Shown: piece after piece, positions 1 through 10,807 of the stretch
Position numbering within the stretch: the first letter of the stretch is position 1
Layout: each line of letters begins with the position of its first letter
NCBI GenBank assembly: GCA_021030905.1
Contig: JAGFMI010000004.1
Location: 1 to 64,000 of the forward strand
DNA from: Pyrenula massariospora
Lineage: Eukaryota > Ascomycota > Eurotiomycetes > Pyrenulales > Pyrenulaceae
Reading direction: 5' to 3'
DNA length: 64,000 nt
Notes under the pieces: generated by a model
What the model saw: the letters and a program-made list of their open reading frames with translations, nothing else
Databases searched by the model: none
What the model was told of the DNA's origin: nothing
Made by a program: the position numbers and the translations under genes

Positions 1-75
1 CCTAACCCTAACCCTAACCCTAACCCTAACCCTAACCCTAACCCTAACCCTAACCCTAACCCTAACCCTAACCCT
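1..75. repeat. Telomeric repeat (CCCTAA)n
   Basis: About twelve perfect tandem copies of CCCTAA occupy the first 75 bases and break into AT-rich DNA at the sequence tataattt. This is the C-rich strand of the TTAGGG telomere used by filamentous fungi and many other eukaryotes, so position 1 is the physical chromosome end (left arm in this orientation). No degenerate telomere-like units follow. Confidence 0.97.
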
Positions 76-1870
76 ATAATTTAATTTTTGTAATGGTAAA
101 TAAATATACCAAATATACAATTTTTAAATTTTTTAAAGAGAATTACATTACACTACAGGCAGCAAAAATTGTTATAAAAATAATAATATAATATTTTAAA
201 TTTTTAAAGGAAATTATATTCAATAAAAATAAATTATTTATATTTCAATATTAAAAAATAATAATATTTAAGTTAAAAATTAAATTAAAAATGTTTATAA
301 TATTTTATTTATAAATAAATAAATAAATAAAAAAAATTAATTAAATATTGAAGAATTAATTACAATATTATTTCTTTATAAATATAAATAATTAAAATAC
401 ACAGTTATTAATAACATAGTTATATTATAATAATAGAAAAAATGATACAACTAAATATTTTTTTTATGAAGTAAATTTTAAAAGGTATTTATGTCTTTCA
501 GAAAATTTATTATAAAAAGAAAATATTAATATAGCATTACAAAAAGTTTAATAAATTTAATAGGAACTTCATTAACAATATAAAAAAAATTAAAAGGAGA
601 GTCTTCAGTTGAAAAAAGGAAATAAGATTTATCTTTCTACAAAAAATTTTAAGATTTTATAATCCAACAAGAAAATGGATTATAAATGGGTTAAATTCTT
701 TAAAATTAAATAAAATAAGGAATCAACAGTTTATAAATTGAAATTATTAAATAATGTTTAAATACATTTTGTATTTAATATTAAACTTTTAAAATCAGTG
801 TATTCCGAAACACTATTTTAAAAAATTTTTTATTATAAGATGCAAGAGGAGGATATATATAAAGTTAAAAAAATTTTGAAGAAGTAAGGTTAAAGATATT
901 TAATTAAATGAAAGGAATATTCTACATCTAAAAACATTTAAAAACTATAAAAAAATTTAGTTAATTGCAAAAAGGCGATTTTGAAGTATTATCTTTGAAA
1001 AGGAAATTGTTTCATTAAATTAATATAAAAATATTAACTACATTGTTGAGAGTAGTAATAGTGTTTATTTTTTAAATTATTATTTTACTTTATTAATGAC
1101 TTAAATTTTTTAGCTTTTTTTTTATATTCACTTGTTTTATTTAGGTTAATATTAATTTTTAAATTAATTGGGTGATCCACCGGCAACTTTTAAAAATAAA
1201 ATATTATAATTATTGTTGCTGCTAAATTATATTATTAAAAATATTTATAAAAATATTACCATTACAGTAACATTCTTTTTTAATATAATTTAAATATTTA
1301 AAAAAACTTTTTGTGGTAACACAGAAAACATTATTTACAATATACTGTTTATAAAAAATTATAATAGAAAAAAATACAGAAGAAAAACAAACTATAAACT
1401 TTCTACAATGATTAGTTAATTTTACAATATGTGGAGGCATAGTGTATACTTACAAAAAAAAAAAACTAAAGATGAATGGGGCACAGAACCGGTTTAAATA
1501 TAGTTACAAATAAAAATATTTTTGTAAAAGGAGGAAATAGTATTGCGGCCATCAAACAAAGTATATTAATTATTATTTATAGGAAAAAGTACCCGAAAAT
1601 GATCATGTGATTAAATTAAAAATAATTAAAAATATTACCCAAAAGCGCAACTGATTACCCTTAATATAAAAATGAAACAATTAAATTTCCACACTGAGAG
1701 TAAAACTAATCATATTTAATTACTTTAAAATATATAGAAAGTAATTTCGCACTTTTTAAAGATGCAAAAATGTATTCAATTCAAATAGTTAAACATTTAA
1801 TTAGTTACAAAAGTATTAAACTATCTTTGTGAATTCTTTACAAGTATTCCTTCCCTGATTTAATTTTGAG
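76..1870. other. AT-rich gene-free subtelomeric block
   Basis: The composition is overwhelmingly A and T, with long A- or T-runs, many stops in all frames and no ORF with recognisable protein features. The change to balanced composition near 1,850-1,900 is abrupt. Such blocks next to telomeres are usual in fungal genomes shaped by repeat-induced point mutation (RIP), but I recognise no repeat family here. The RIP origin is an inference. Confidence 0.85.
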
Positions 1871-2508
1871 TTATCCCTTAAGAATTAATCCACGCACATA
1901 CCTTTCAGTAACCCAGAAGTACCTACGTAACATGGAGGTCGGTTGTAAGACAAGCCGCTCCAGACCACACAAACCCCATTGAGTCTTCTTATTTTTAATT
2001 AATAATTACTCTTACAGATTTTATCAGCTGTCTTGCAGATCTAAATCCGCCTTGAAGCTGTGGACATGGTAAACGTTTTTGGCCGTGCGTGACACAGTTA
2101 TAATCCTTTCGTGTAGACACGATGGTCATTGGTAGGGATCAATGCTGTGTACCTATCAAAAGTCTGCGCCCTTCTAGGCAGAAACTTTTTCTACTGCACG
2201 TCTCGTTCACCGTACTTCCTCTACCACTCGCATGGTTGCCTGGCTTTATGCAGAAAGCTCGTCATCTACAGAACGGTATCTCCCGGGGATGCACTACAGG
2301 GACGGGGATAATTGATCCCTTGTTGTTGACATACAGGTAAGGATCTCTGATTTTGAATCCTTAAATGTCAAGTCGGCGGATCCTAAATGTCCTAGCCTCG
2401 TATAAAGTTCCTATACTTCGACTTTCGTCTTATTGAGTCTGGCTTTGGAGCTACAGACTCTTACCCTATACATATCCTAATCAACTACAGATTGATATCT
2501 ATACAAAC
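1871..2508. other. Intergenic, promoter side of the UstYa-like gene
   Basis: This is balanced-composition DNA between the AT-rich block and the first gene. Short ORFs around 2122-2340 show no domain or signal features. The last 100 bases presumably carry the promoter and leader of the downstream gene, but I cannot assign a specific element. Confidence 0.5.
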
Positions 2509-3453
2509 ATGTCGAGAGGATCAGACTACATTGCGATTGAGTCTGACAAGTATCAATTTGAAGAACAAACTTTACTGAATACCAATAGTGAAGAGCCTAT
2601 CCTATTTCCACGAGCACGGTACGCCCGCACCAAGTATGGAATCTTTTTTTCTGCAGGCGCAAACATCGTGATGTTGATGTATATTTTATACACCACAATC
2701 TCGCAACAAGAAACATGGGGCATCTCACCATTCAGTATGGCTAGTCCGCTTTTAAAACTCGAGCGAGAGATCTAACGTTGAGGATAGCTGGGTTGGGATA
2801 CCATTCGCAGCATACATTTCAGTATTTCAACGACTACTGGGGTGAGAATAAGACGCTGTCTCACCAGCTCTGGGAAGAGATCGATACGAGTCCGATTATG
2901 GTATCTTTGTCGCAGGATTACATGGAGAAACATGCACTGCCACCCTCAATTCCATTTCCTTGGGATCACAGCAGAAGCCTCTACTACGTAAAGAGCTTTC
3001 ATCTGCTTCATTGCTTAGTAAGTTATTCTCAAAAATCATTACAGCGGCAAATTGAAAGCACTAATCGTTATCTAGAAGCACATGCACAAAGCGTTCACCG
3101 AGTATGAACAGTACAATGCTACTTCGGTACGATCAAGCCATATATTTCATTGTCTCGATGCCTACCGACAGTACACAATGTGTCATGCAGACGACACACC
3201 AATGCCAGGCTCTGCAGATGACCATTCATTAGGACATGGTCAGACACTGCAATGTCGTTCAATGGATAAATTGAAGCAATGGGTGTACCACGGAGACCGC
3301 AATGCCTGTTTCAAGATGATCGATGAGTATCAACCAGTCGAACATTCCCTGGAGAAGTATGCGTTTTGTCCCCCAGACTCCCCGTACTATGAGGCCATGA
3401 GAGACTATTTCCAGCGCGAGGGTCACAAAGAGATGTTTGAGAGTGGGACTTAG
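2509..3453 (+). CDS. UstYa-like (DUF3328) oxidase, three exons
   Basis: Proposed exons are 2509-2734, 2788-3017 and 3076-3453, giving 277 aa. Intron 1 has GTATGG and a CTAAC branch site 11 nt before its AG. Intron 2 has GTAAGT and a CTAAT branch. The protein has a short N-terminal cytoplasmic part, one membrane segment near residues 44-64, and the two family hallmark motifs HxxHC at 147-151 (HLLHC) and 174-178 (HIFHC). Known UstYa proteins act in fungal ribosomal-peptide (dikaritin) pathways as oxidases making cross-links or cyclisations, and some relatives halogenate or hydroxylate. It lies about 1.4 kb upstream of a repeat-peptide precursor on the same strand, the gene pairing expected for such a pathway. 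The second motif is followed by CHADDTP instead of the commoner CxxD context. The substrate is inferred from neighbourhood only. Confidence 0.85.
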
Positions 3454-4117
3454 GATTTTGCGAAAGTCCATGAATATCCATGCTGGATCACTCTGTATTC
3501 CCACATTTTCGAAGTACGTATATACACGGTTGAGATCTGCCCGTCAGCGGTGTACGATTACTTTTCCAGCCTTAAATAGAAATTTTCACGCCCTCCCTCT
3601 GCGCAACAATGTATTGATCAATTTTCTCTCACCTCGATAATGTCAGAAGCTCCGATACATCAGGTTTTAGATTGGTCATCTTGAAAATGCATCTACATCA
3701 GGCTGTGATGGATTCTTTACAAAGCTGTCAAGCCTGCGAAATGCTGAGTAGCGGTGCTCTTCGTGGTATTATACCCAACATATCAGTTGGCACCTGATCA
3801 AAATCTTTCTTCAAGGGTAACCCTATCTGGAGCCGGGTAATTCGGCATGATCTTCAAATATGAACTGCGCAGTTTCGTTGAATAGCCGGTCAGAGCTGAT
3901 CAACATGCTTTGCTTCGGCTCGCGAGGTTTCTAAGTCATACCTGGCGCTTCAAGAATAAGTAGGTTTCCTTGTTCGTCGAAGCGTGCTGTCTATCCCTGC
4001 GGCACCAGCGAATGGGAGAGTCACGGGCAACGTGAATGACTTGACAACGATGCCAAGCTGCTTGTCTGTGCTTGCTAACTGTGGCCCCATGCTTTTGACC
4101 TTCAACTTGAATGGAAG
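3454..4117. other. Intergenic after the UstYa-like gene
   Basis: No supportable gene is seen. ORFs near 3437-3640 and 3950-4306 are short and featureless. The 3' part runs into a purine-rich repeat array. Confidence 0.5.
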
Positions 4118-4262
4118 GTAAGAGGCGGTAAGAGGCGGTGATAGAAGGTAGAAGGCGGTGATGAAAGATAAGAGGCGATCATGGAAAGTAAGAGGCGGTG
4201 ACAAGAAGTCAAAGGTAATGATAAATGGTAAAAGGCGGTGATGGAAGGTAAGAGCGGTAATG
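4118..4262. repeat. Degenerate ~20-bp minisatellite
   Basis: About seven imperfect copies of a unit resembling ggtgatggaaggtaagaggc run through this stretch. The repeats are purine-rich and vary in length. They lie about 570 bp upstream of the precursor start. Apparent ORFs on the opposite strand here are repeat translations. Confidence 0.8.
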
Positions 4263-4440
4263 GACGAACTGCACATAGTTTGCTGGGGGACTGAGAGACA
4301 CATCAATTCTGATATCTAATGGGATACCCCCAATCCAATTTGCCTCACGGAGCAAGGTTTGGACATGGCATCCGCCGGACAAAATCCGAGATGGGCGCTG
4401 GAGAGTAAAATGATTGGGATTATAATTTGAAGCCAACTTT

Positions 4441-4582
4441 GGAGGGTGCAGCTTGCAGATAAATCCTCCAGGACTATAAGCTGATCCTATTCAGCAGAGC
4501 CTGTATAGAGAGTGCAGCTGGCAGGTAAATCCCTCAGGACTTTAGGCTGACCCTATTCAGCAAAGCCTGTATAGAGGGTAGC
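4441..4582. repeat. ~70-bp direct duplication in precursor promoter
   Basis: Two adjacent copies share the succession gtgcagct-gcag-taaatcc, aggact, ctgatcctattcagc and cctgtatagag. The first begins near 4445 and the second near 4512. They sit 250-390 bp upstream of the repeat-peptide precursor ATG, so they may duplicate upstream activating sites. That function is inference. Confidence 0.75.
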
Positions 4583-4649
4583 TCCGATGGACGGCCTCTC
4601 CACGTCAAGGGTCTAGATATAGTCAATGTAACGTTTCCATTTCTAAAAC

Positions 4650-4657
4650 TATATAAG
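4650..4657 (+). promoter_or_regulatory. TATA box of precursor gene
   Basis: A clear TATATAAG lies about 180 bp upstream of the precursor ATG and about 95 bp before a probable 5' leader intron (4745-4809: GTGAGT donor, taagcag acceptor). A strong TATA element fits a highly expressed secreted product. Confidence 0.6.
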
Positions 4658-4828
4658 AGAGTCCAGACTCCTTGAATTCAAAGCAGCGACTGCATCTGAA
4701 CCCCAAATACACTCACAATACTAGATCTACAGTTTCTAGCTAAGGTGAGTAGCTCGTTTTTGATATACACCCTCTAGTATTTTTGTTAACAAGACTTAAT
4801 ACTAAGCAGACTTTTGTTCCGGCCAAAG

Positions 4829-5173
4829 ATGCATTTCAAATCAGCATATCTATTCGCGGCGACCTTCTTGCTCAATGGGGCTCTCGCGACTCCAGTTAAC
4901 CCCGTCCACATGGAGAGAGCCTTGATGCCACTCAATAATCGTGGAGTCCAGACGGATCCAGTCAGCATCAACGACCGCCGTGGAGTTCAGGCTGATCCGG
5001 TCAGCATCAATGACCGCCGCGGAGTCCAGGCTGATCCAGTCAGCATCAACGACCGCCGCGGAGTCCAGGCTGATCCGGTCAGCATCAACGATCGTTCAGT
5101 TCAGGCAGATCCAGTCAGCATCAATGATCGTGGAGTCCAAGCGGATCCAGTCAGTATTAATGACAGCACTTAG
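4829..5173 (+). CDS. Secreted repeat-peptide (RiPP/KEP-type) precursor
   Basis: This is a 114-aa protein. Residues 1-20 form a signal peptide with a hydrophobic core ending in GALA. A spacer to about residue 38 is followed by six tandem repeats of GVQ(A/T)DPVSINDR to the C-terminus. Repeats 1-3 end in dibasic RR, repeats 4 and 5 in single R, and the last ends ST. RR is a classical Kex2 cleavage site, so secretory-pathway processing would release several copies of one short peptide. This is the architecture of dikaritin and other Kex2-processed repeat (KEP) precursors. The repeat contains no aromatic residue, unlike characterised ustiloxin- and phomopsin-type cores. The nearest upstream gene encodes a UstYa-like oxidase. 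The start is the first ATG before the signal peptide. The mature product is unknown. Confidence 0.88.
   Translation: MHFKSAYLFAATFLLNGALATPVNPVHMERALMPLNNRGVQTDPVSINDRRGVQADPVSINDRRGVQADPVSINDRRGVQADPVSINDRSVQADPVSINDRGVQADPVSINDST
4936..5165 (+). repeat. 39-bp coding tandem repeats of the precursor
   Basis: Six copies (36 or 39 bp) encode GVQADPVSINDR(R). Copies differ at third codon positions (cca/ccg, aac/aat, gct/gca/gcg, gtt/gtc) while the peptide stays almost unchanged. Amino-acid differences are confined to one Ala/Thr, one Gly/Ser and the terminal residues. Confidence 0.9.
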
Positions 5174-6361
5174 CTTGTTAACCAGCAATTACGCTTGCGC
5201 GACGGACTATCACGAGGAGCTTTGCCAAGGTGAAATATGGGATGAAAGAGTCCCTACATGTTCATGGAAGTGGTGGTTATTATGATGGATCACTCGTTCA
5301 TATCAGATGCTTAGATATTTCAAACAGATAGGATATCGTCTCACTAGAGATTGAATATAACTTTGAGATCCATTAAGATCTGACAAGCTGCAATCTCCAC
5401 ATCAAGAAGTATAATATGCTCTAAAAGTGTGAGGAATCCTGCTTCGACTCTTGCACTTCTAGACTTATTCCAAAGACCATTCACGTCATCACGATTTTCC
5501 GAATGCTCAGTCGTTGTGAACAAGTTGGTGTTCGTGTGACCATTTTCACCTAAATCGTACACATCTCTGTGTGAATTAAATTTAGGGTCTAGCCTAGTTC
5601 CACAGTCAAAGACCGGTTGAGATTTTCAATTCCGATGTGTCGATTTCTTTGACCCGTATGTCAACTCTCTGCCGACGCGGCGCCTCAATTCGTCACTAAC
5701 GTACATCCCAGACATACATCCCGGACAGAAGGATCTTGAGAGGTTACCGAAGATAGGGGATGCACGACGTTACAACCTACATACAGTGTACGACCTGTAT
5801 GTTGAGAGACCAGACCCACGGATCTTGAGCCGGTCTCTTCGAATTCAAAGATCGGGTAATCCATATCTGGGCAACTGTAGTACCTATCTCCCTTTCTCGC
5901 GCTCAGTTGAAAATGCAACTAAGTGCTTTGAGTGCTTTGAAAACATGCACAGAGAACCCTAAATGCCAAAAGACACTACGACGAGCATTTTCTTCTTCAT
6001 CCTCATATGTAGTCCATGAAAAATGTACATAGAAAGTAGAACCAATGCAGAGTCTACTGCGATGTTTAATGGAGATATTGTATACTAAAATCAGGCTATA
6101 ATATTAGAGATACTGCCACTATGTAGATAAACAAAAAAGCGGCACCCGGTTGATACAGCTACCTTCAACGAAATTCCACACTTTAAGCACCTGACACTGG
6201 AACGTCAAAATAGCCGTTAATATTAATCACCACGCCGTAATGGCGGATGCCAGTATCACACCAAGCATCCGGTAAGTCAAGTTAGGGGGGATCAGCCGAA
6301 GGAGGCAGATCAGCGATAATTTGGCGAAAGACATTATGCGTCCGAAAGACGCCTTTACAAC
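5174..6361. other. Intergenic between precursor and permease relic
   Basis: The first part is probably the precursor 3' UTR. ORFs on the minus strand (5344-5562, 5685-5918) have no recognisable features. I see no further gene. Confidence 0.5.
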
Positions 6362-7880
6362 TCATGACGTGGGAGACGGACCAAACCACGAGTCGCAAAC
6401 TTTGGACGAAGACGCGGCAACATTGGCCAGACTTGGCAAAAGACGGGTCCTGATGGTGAGAAGCGCTACGTCCTTGACTTGAACTTTTACTGATACGATC
6501 TCAGAGAAGCTTCGGACTAATAAGCATGACTAGTTTCTAGTGTGGCCTCATGTGCACCTAGGAGGCCGTCCTTGTGTTTGATGTGATACGATCACTTCTG
6601 TGTCGAGCTAAATTGAGAAAACACAACAATTTCTTCCTAGGCTATCAAAAGTGAGAATTCGCTGTGCCAAGAACTTAGTCTCACTGATGACATTCTTGGC
6701 GGCGGTCTCGAGGATTTGGACTATAGCTTCCATTTCTCCTGACTTGGTACGTTGTCGGTGTTGGCGGTGATGACAGAGCTTATATCTTTGTTTCTGACTG
6801 CTGGGGGACAATATACTGGATCGGCGTCATAGCACCGGCTACACTTGTTGTAAATACGGTGCTCAGCAACGCATTCCCACTAATCCAGATCTTCATTCTG
6901 GTCCTCATATTCTTGAATTCGCTGCGATCTTGATGCCGCTAGTTAATCTAGCACCCCACAACACAGCTGATCAGGTCCTTGCGACTTTCTTGAATACTAG
7001 CGGTTGGTATACGCAAGCTTTTGCAGTGTTCATTGATCTTAACGGTAATGCCGGAGCATTCATTGGTAGGTGATCATCTGCGAGAAAAAAGTATTTTGCG
7101 TTAATGTATGTAAAGACACTGATGGCGCAGTGCATGTGAGTTCCTAGACATGAACTCATTGGACAAGACGCACATTTTATGTCCAGATGTCCGAGGAAGT
7201 CAAACATGCCGCAACCAATGTTGCAATATCGATGGCTGCCAGCACTCTCTTATCAATGGATGTCTTGCTTTTGACATACTCCTGACTGTACTTTGTCCGA
7301 AAGTCGATATCAATACTGTGGCAAAGGACCAGCTCTCCTTCATTGCAATTTTAGCCATTGGTACGCAATCTACAGCCGCAAGTATTATTATAGCTGCGTT
7401 GGTAGCGATACCTCAATTTGCGGCGTGTATAGCATCTGGTCATTTGCACGGGACCACGTTCTTCCATTCTCCGGAAAGCTAATACAAATCAATACTTCGA
7501 GTACCATGCCGGTGACCGCAATTATGACAGCATATATCATTACTACTTTACTCGGGTTCATCAACATCGGTGGCAAAATGGTCTTCGGTGCGGTTTCAAT
7601 GCTACTACTAGAATCATTATTCTTACCCTTCAAGGTCTTATCTGGGGACCATGGCGAGTTCACGGGTTTGAGACACCTTCAACAATGCGTTTGCTTGCAT
7701 TTATATTATCATCATACGCTTCTTCGTGTTCTGGCCAAGGTCACTACCAGTAACAGCTCAGATGATGAGCTGGAGCTCACTACTTACCAGTTCCGTGGTT
7801 ATATTAAATTTTCTCGACTACGTAGCGAAAGTGCGCAAGATCTCCAGAGAACCGCTCGTGGAGAACTTGAACAACGACAA
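6362..7880 (+). pseudogene. Broken APC-family amino-acid/GABA permease
   Basis: Pieces of a fungal amino-acid permease occur in order but in different frames with stops between them. The N-terminal part resembles DEDAATLARLGKRRVL, then FGLISM, then TAGGQY. After a large internal deletion of several membrane segments come LVNLAPHNTADQVLATFLN, an SGWYTQAF-type segment, AATNVAISMAAS and DINTVAKDQLSF. The end has SFARDHVLP, MPVTAIMTAYIITTLLGFIN, WGPWR and a FWP...PVTAQMMSWSSL tail. These are characteristic stretches of GABA/choline-type APC transporters. No exon model restores a full 500-aa protein, so I call it a pseudogene. One ancestral intron may remain near 7065-7190. Confidence 0.8.
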
Positions 7881-8757
7881 TCACGTAGTCTTGAAATATT
7901 TAGACTTGTCACTACGGAGTTACAATCGACCATAAAGGCATCGTAGACTTTTCAAGATGTCTCTCAGTTTTCCCTTTGTAGATGTATCTCTGCGGTAATT
8001 GGGAGTCGTTAATTCTGCAGTCTTCGAACTGCAAAGCTGCAAGACATTGCAGTCGATCTCACGAACGAGCAGGGTTGATGTGCCACTGCCCGACCGCCGA
8101 TTCTCTGATTGGCGACTGTCCTGTACGTCTAGCTTCTCAGCTAAACATGTCTTCATCGGCTTCTAACCGCTGTTGGTAAACGGTGATAGAAGCGTAGGTC
8201 GTACCCCTTAGCAGAGAATGGCATTTAACGGGCTTTGTGATAACCTTGTTGCCTCTCGATCGAAAGCTTTAGGGAACTTGCCCGGTTGCACAGACTCTCA
8301 TGGGTCTTATGCGGCGTTTACTTGGTGTCTGTCATTGCTTCACCACCATCAACGCCTTTGGGATGCCGAATTAGCCGAAGGGTCGTGACTCTCGGGCTCA
8401 TCAGTATGGAAATAGACTGTGCACGTTTGGTGTTATAAGTGCCGTTCAGTCCCTTTGAGATTTTCGTAGGTCCAATGAATGATTCGTACAGCGGAGTAGA
8501 AGAGAGTGAGCCCCTTGTGTCTACTCCATGACAACCCATATCGTCAAGCCGAGGCGTTAAAACTCCAACTGTGTCGGACAATATCCAGTGATGCGATTAC
8601 AAAAATTTTTCCTTCTCTTCATCATCTTTTCCGATCGTATAGACACAGTGGCAGCTGGATCTTCATTTTTGGACACTACGATTGCGTCGGAGTGACATTG
8701 AGGCGGTTAGAGCGACCCAGCAGCTCAGCAAAGAGCGACAACATAACCAAGTCTCTC
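7881..8757. other. Intergenic between two transporter relics
   Basis: Only short featureless ORFs are found on either strand. It may contain decayed remains of the flanking genes, but nothing is recognisable. Confidence 0.45.
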
Positions 8758-10266
8758 ATGACAGCTCCAACAGATAAGCAGTCCCATACACTGCCAACTG
8801 GAAATGGTATAAGGTCAAATGATCCCCGTGGCTGGTCAAAGATTTATAAGATGGTCTTTGTCGTTCCGATATCTCTTATGCCGATGATCGTGTCCTCTCC
8901 CCCCAACGCCTTTCCTCCATTTTTGTTCTCATAGAGCGATGGGTTACCTTATCTCAGTAACTTTGCAATATTCATCTGCGCCCTGGTTGCACCCTCGATC
9001 CTCGGAACATTTAGATCATTCGATAAGCTGTACGTAACTTTGATCGTGTCTATCTGGAAGCTGGGTAATGCAGATGGCCTTTTTTCTCTTGGACCTCTTT
9101 CCGAGTACTTTGGCAGACTATTGGCTACCACGCTGCCGAGATATTGTTTTTGTTGCTTTCTGTGATGAATGGCTTTTCACAGCACGTTTATATGGGGGTG
9201 TTGAGCGCTAGGCATGCGACCGACAGCCCCGAGAGAAATCGAAAAGCAACAACCATCGTTGAAGTTTTATTTGTACCAATGGAACATAGAAGCATTATAG
9301 CAGTCATAAGAATCTCTCCGCTGGTCGGAACAATACATCGGACCATTTACTGGAGGCTATCTGTCCGAGGCACTGCATTGGCGCTGGACCTTTTGGTTAG
9401 TGGCTATTTTAACAGTCGTTGTTGAAGTTATTCTCCTCTGTGTATTGCGTGAGACCTATGCGCCAATTATTAGAAGGAGGCTGCAAAGGACTGGTGGGCT
9501 CGAAGATCCACAGAACTCACGAGCCAGGCAAGAATCCTTAAAGGAATTCGTGCGGAGATTGATGTTGCTGCCCCTTCGTTTCCTGTTGTATTCACCAGTA
9601 CTGCTCATTGTTACGCTATATGCATCACTGGTAAATGTTTATACCTACCTGGCCTTCATGACACTGGCCGAGGTCTTCCAGAGTGCGTATAGCCTCGATC
9701 AAGGCCCTGTAGGCTTGACACACCTAGGTATTGGTGAGCCTCACTTCTCATTCAAAAAGCATGGCGCTAATCCTCATTATAGGTCTTGGAGTGGCGTCGG
9801 GAACTCTATCATGTTGGTTCACGCTGGACAAACTTATTCAATATAAGCGAAATGGAGGCATAGTGTGACCAGAAAGGAGGCTAGTGCCTATGTTAGCGTC
9901 ATTGCTGTTCATATGCATAGGGATACTGATTACGGCCGGGGTGCTCAGCACTGGTGGCACTGGTGGTACTGGATTGTGCCTATTATTGGCTCTCTTGTGC
10001 TCTCATTTAGGGTATCGATCAGCCAGATCTCATGTTCGAGCTACATTGTTGATATTTGGCGGTTGTACTCGGCGTCAGCTATCGCAGCAAATCTCTTTAT
10101 CCGCTACCTTACGAACACGATACTCCCGCTTGCCGGCCCTCCCACTTCCGCTCGGCTAGATTTGGGATGGACTATGACCATTTTTACACTCATCGCATTA
10201 GTATTCACTCTGCTGCCTTTGTCATCAATCAGATATAGTCAACAGCTCCCAAGAAACCGTGACTAA
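8758..10266 (+). pseudogene. Broken MFS (DHA1-type) multidrug exporter
   Basis: Ordered fragments of a drug:H+ antiporter appear in shifting frames. An N-terminal SNDPRGWSKIYK is followed near 9000-9120 by a segment with GPLSEYFGR (the MFS motif A region). Next comes GGYLSEALHWRWTFW, then VVVEVILLCVLRETYAPII with the usual cytoplasmic loop, the TM7-8 region YSPVLLIVTLYASLVNVYTY, and a C-terminal NTILPLAGPP. Several stops and frameshifts around 8930, 9160, 9300 and 9850-10060 cannot all be introns. This was presumably an efflux pump, perhaps once linked to the peptide locus upstream or the PABA cluster downstream. Confidence 0.8.
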
Positions 10267-10807
10267 GACATCAAGCTAGTAAAGTCGAAGCATTACGAAG
10301 AGATCCAAAAAGTGAAACAGGAGAATCAGGCAGGGAGCAGGGCCTATACTACCTTTAAGGAAAAGTATATATGGGCCTTTCAGGTCTGGAAAAGACAAAG
10401 GGGCAGTTTTAGAATCAACAGGAAAAGCCACCACCAAGTGCATATCCAGCAACCGTAGTCAACATTATACCAGTCCAGGGCAGTTCTATATCGTTATCAT
10501 GTCTCCCCCCTTACATTCTATGATTATTGTGCTCATCCTATACAGACTATTCAAACCATGTTTCCGTCTATATCCAATTTCACTAGCTGCATCATCTATT
10601 CAAACTCTGCCTCTAGTAGCTCTCGATTTGCTCCAAGAGCTCAGACATTATACAACCTCTTCATAGGTATTTCTATCCCAAATTCAACTCCCTAATCGAT
10701 GCTGAGCGCCTCCAATACGGCTAATATTTCTCTCACAAGAAGAGAAAATTCATCCATAAATCAGATCCTCTCCATCTAGGAATTATTAGTACACGCCATC
10801 GTGAATG
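10267..10807. other. Intergenic, 3' side of pabAB-like gene
   Basis: No gene is seen. It contains the 3' flank of the minus-strand ADC synthase gene and pyrimidine-rich sequence. Confidence 0.5.

Noticed and set aside
76-1850. Possible RNA genes or tRNAs in the AT-rich block
   Set aside because: I found no cloverleaf-like or box A/B pattern. Composition alone gives spurious hairpins.
2735-2787. Apparent frameshift in the UstYa-like gene
   Set aside because: A 53-nt intron with GTATGG donor, CTAAC branch and TAG acceptor restores phase exactly, so the gene is intact.
3950-4436. Minus-strand ORFs with TFHDRLLSF-like repeats
   Set aside because: They translate the purine-rich minisatellite, with no protein features outside it.
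4941-5285. Alternative-frame ORF across the peptide repeats, ending YACATDYHEELCQG...
   Set aside because: It is the shifted frame of the repeat array, has no signal peptide and lacks silent-substitution conservation. The tail after 5173 is more likely 3' UTR.
8506-8934. 142-aa plus ORF
   Set aside because: Only its C-terminal part (SNDPRGWSKIYK) matters, as the start of the MFS relic. The rest is featureless.
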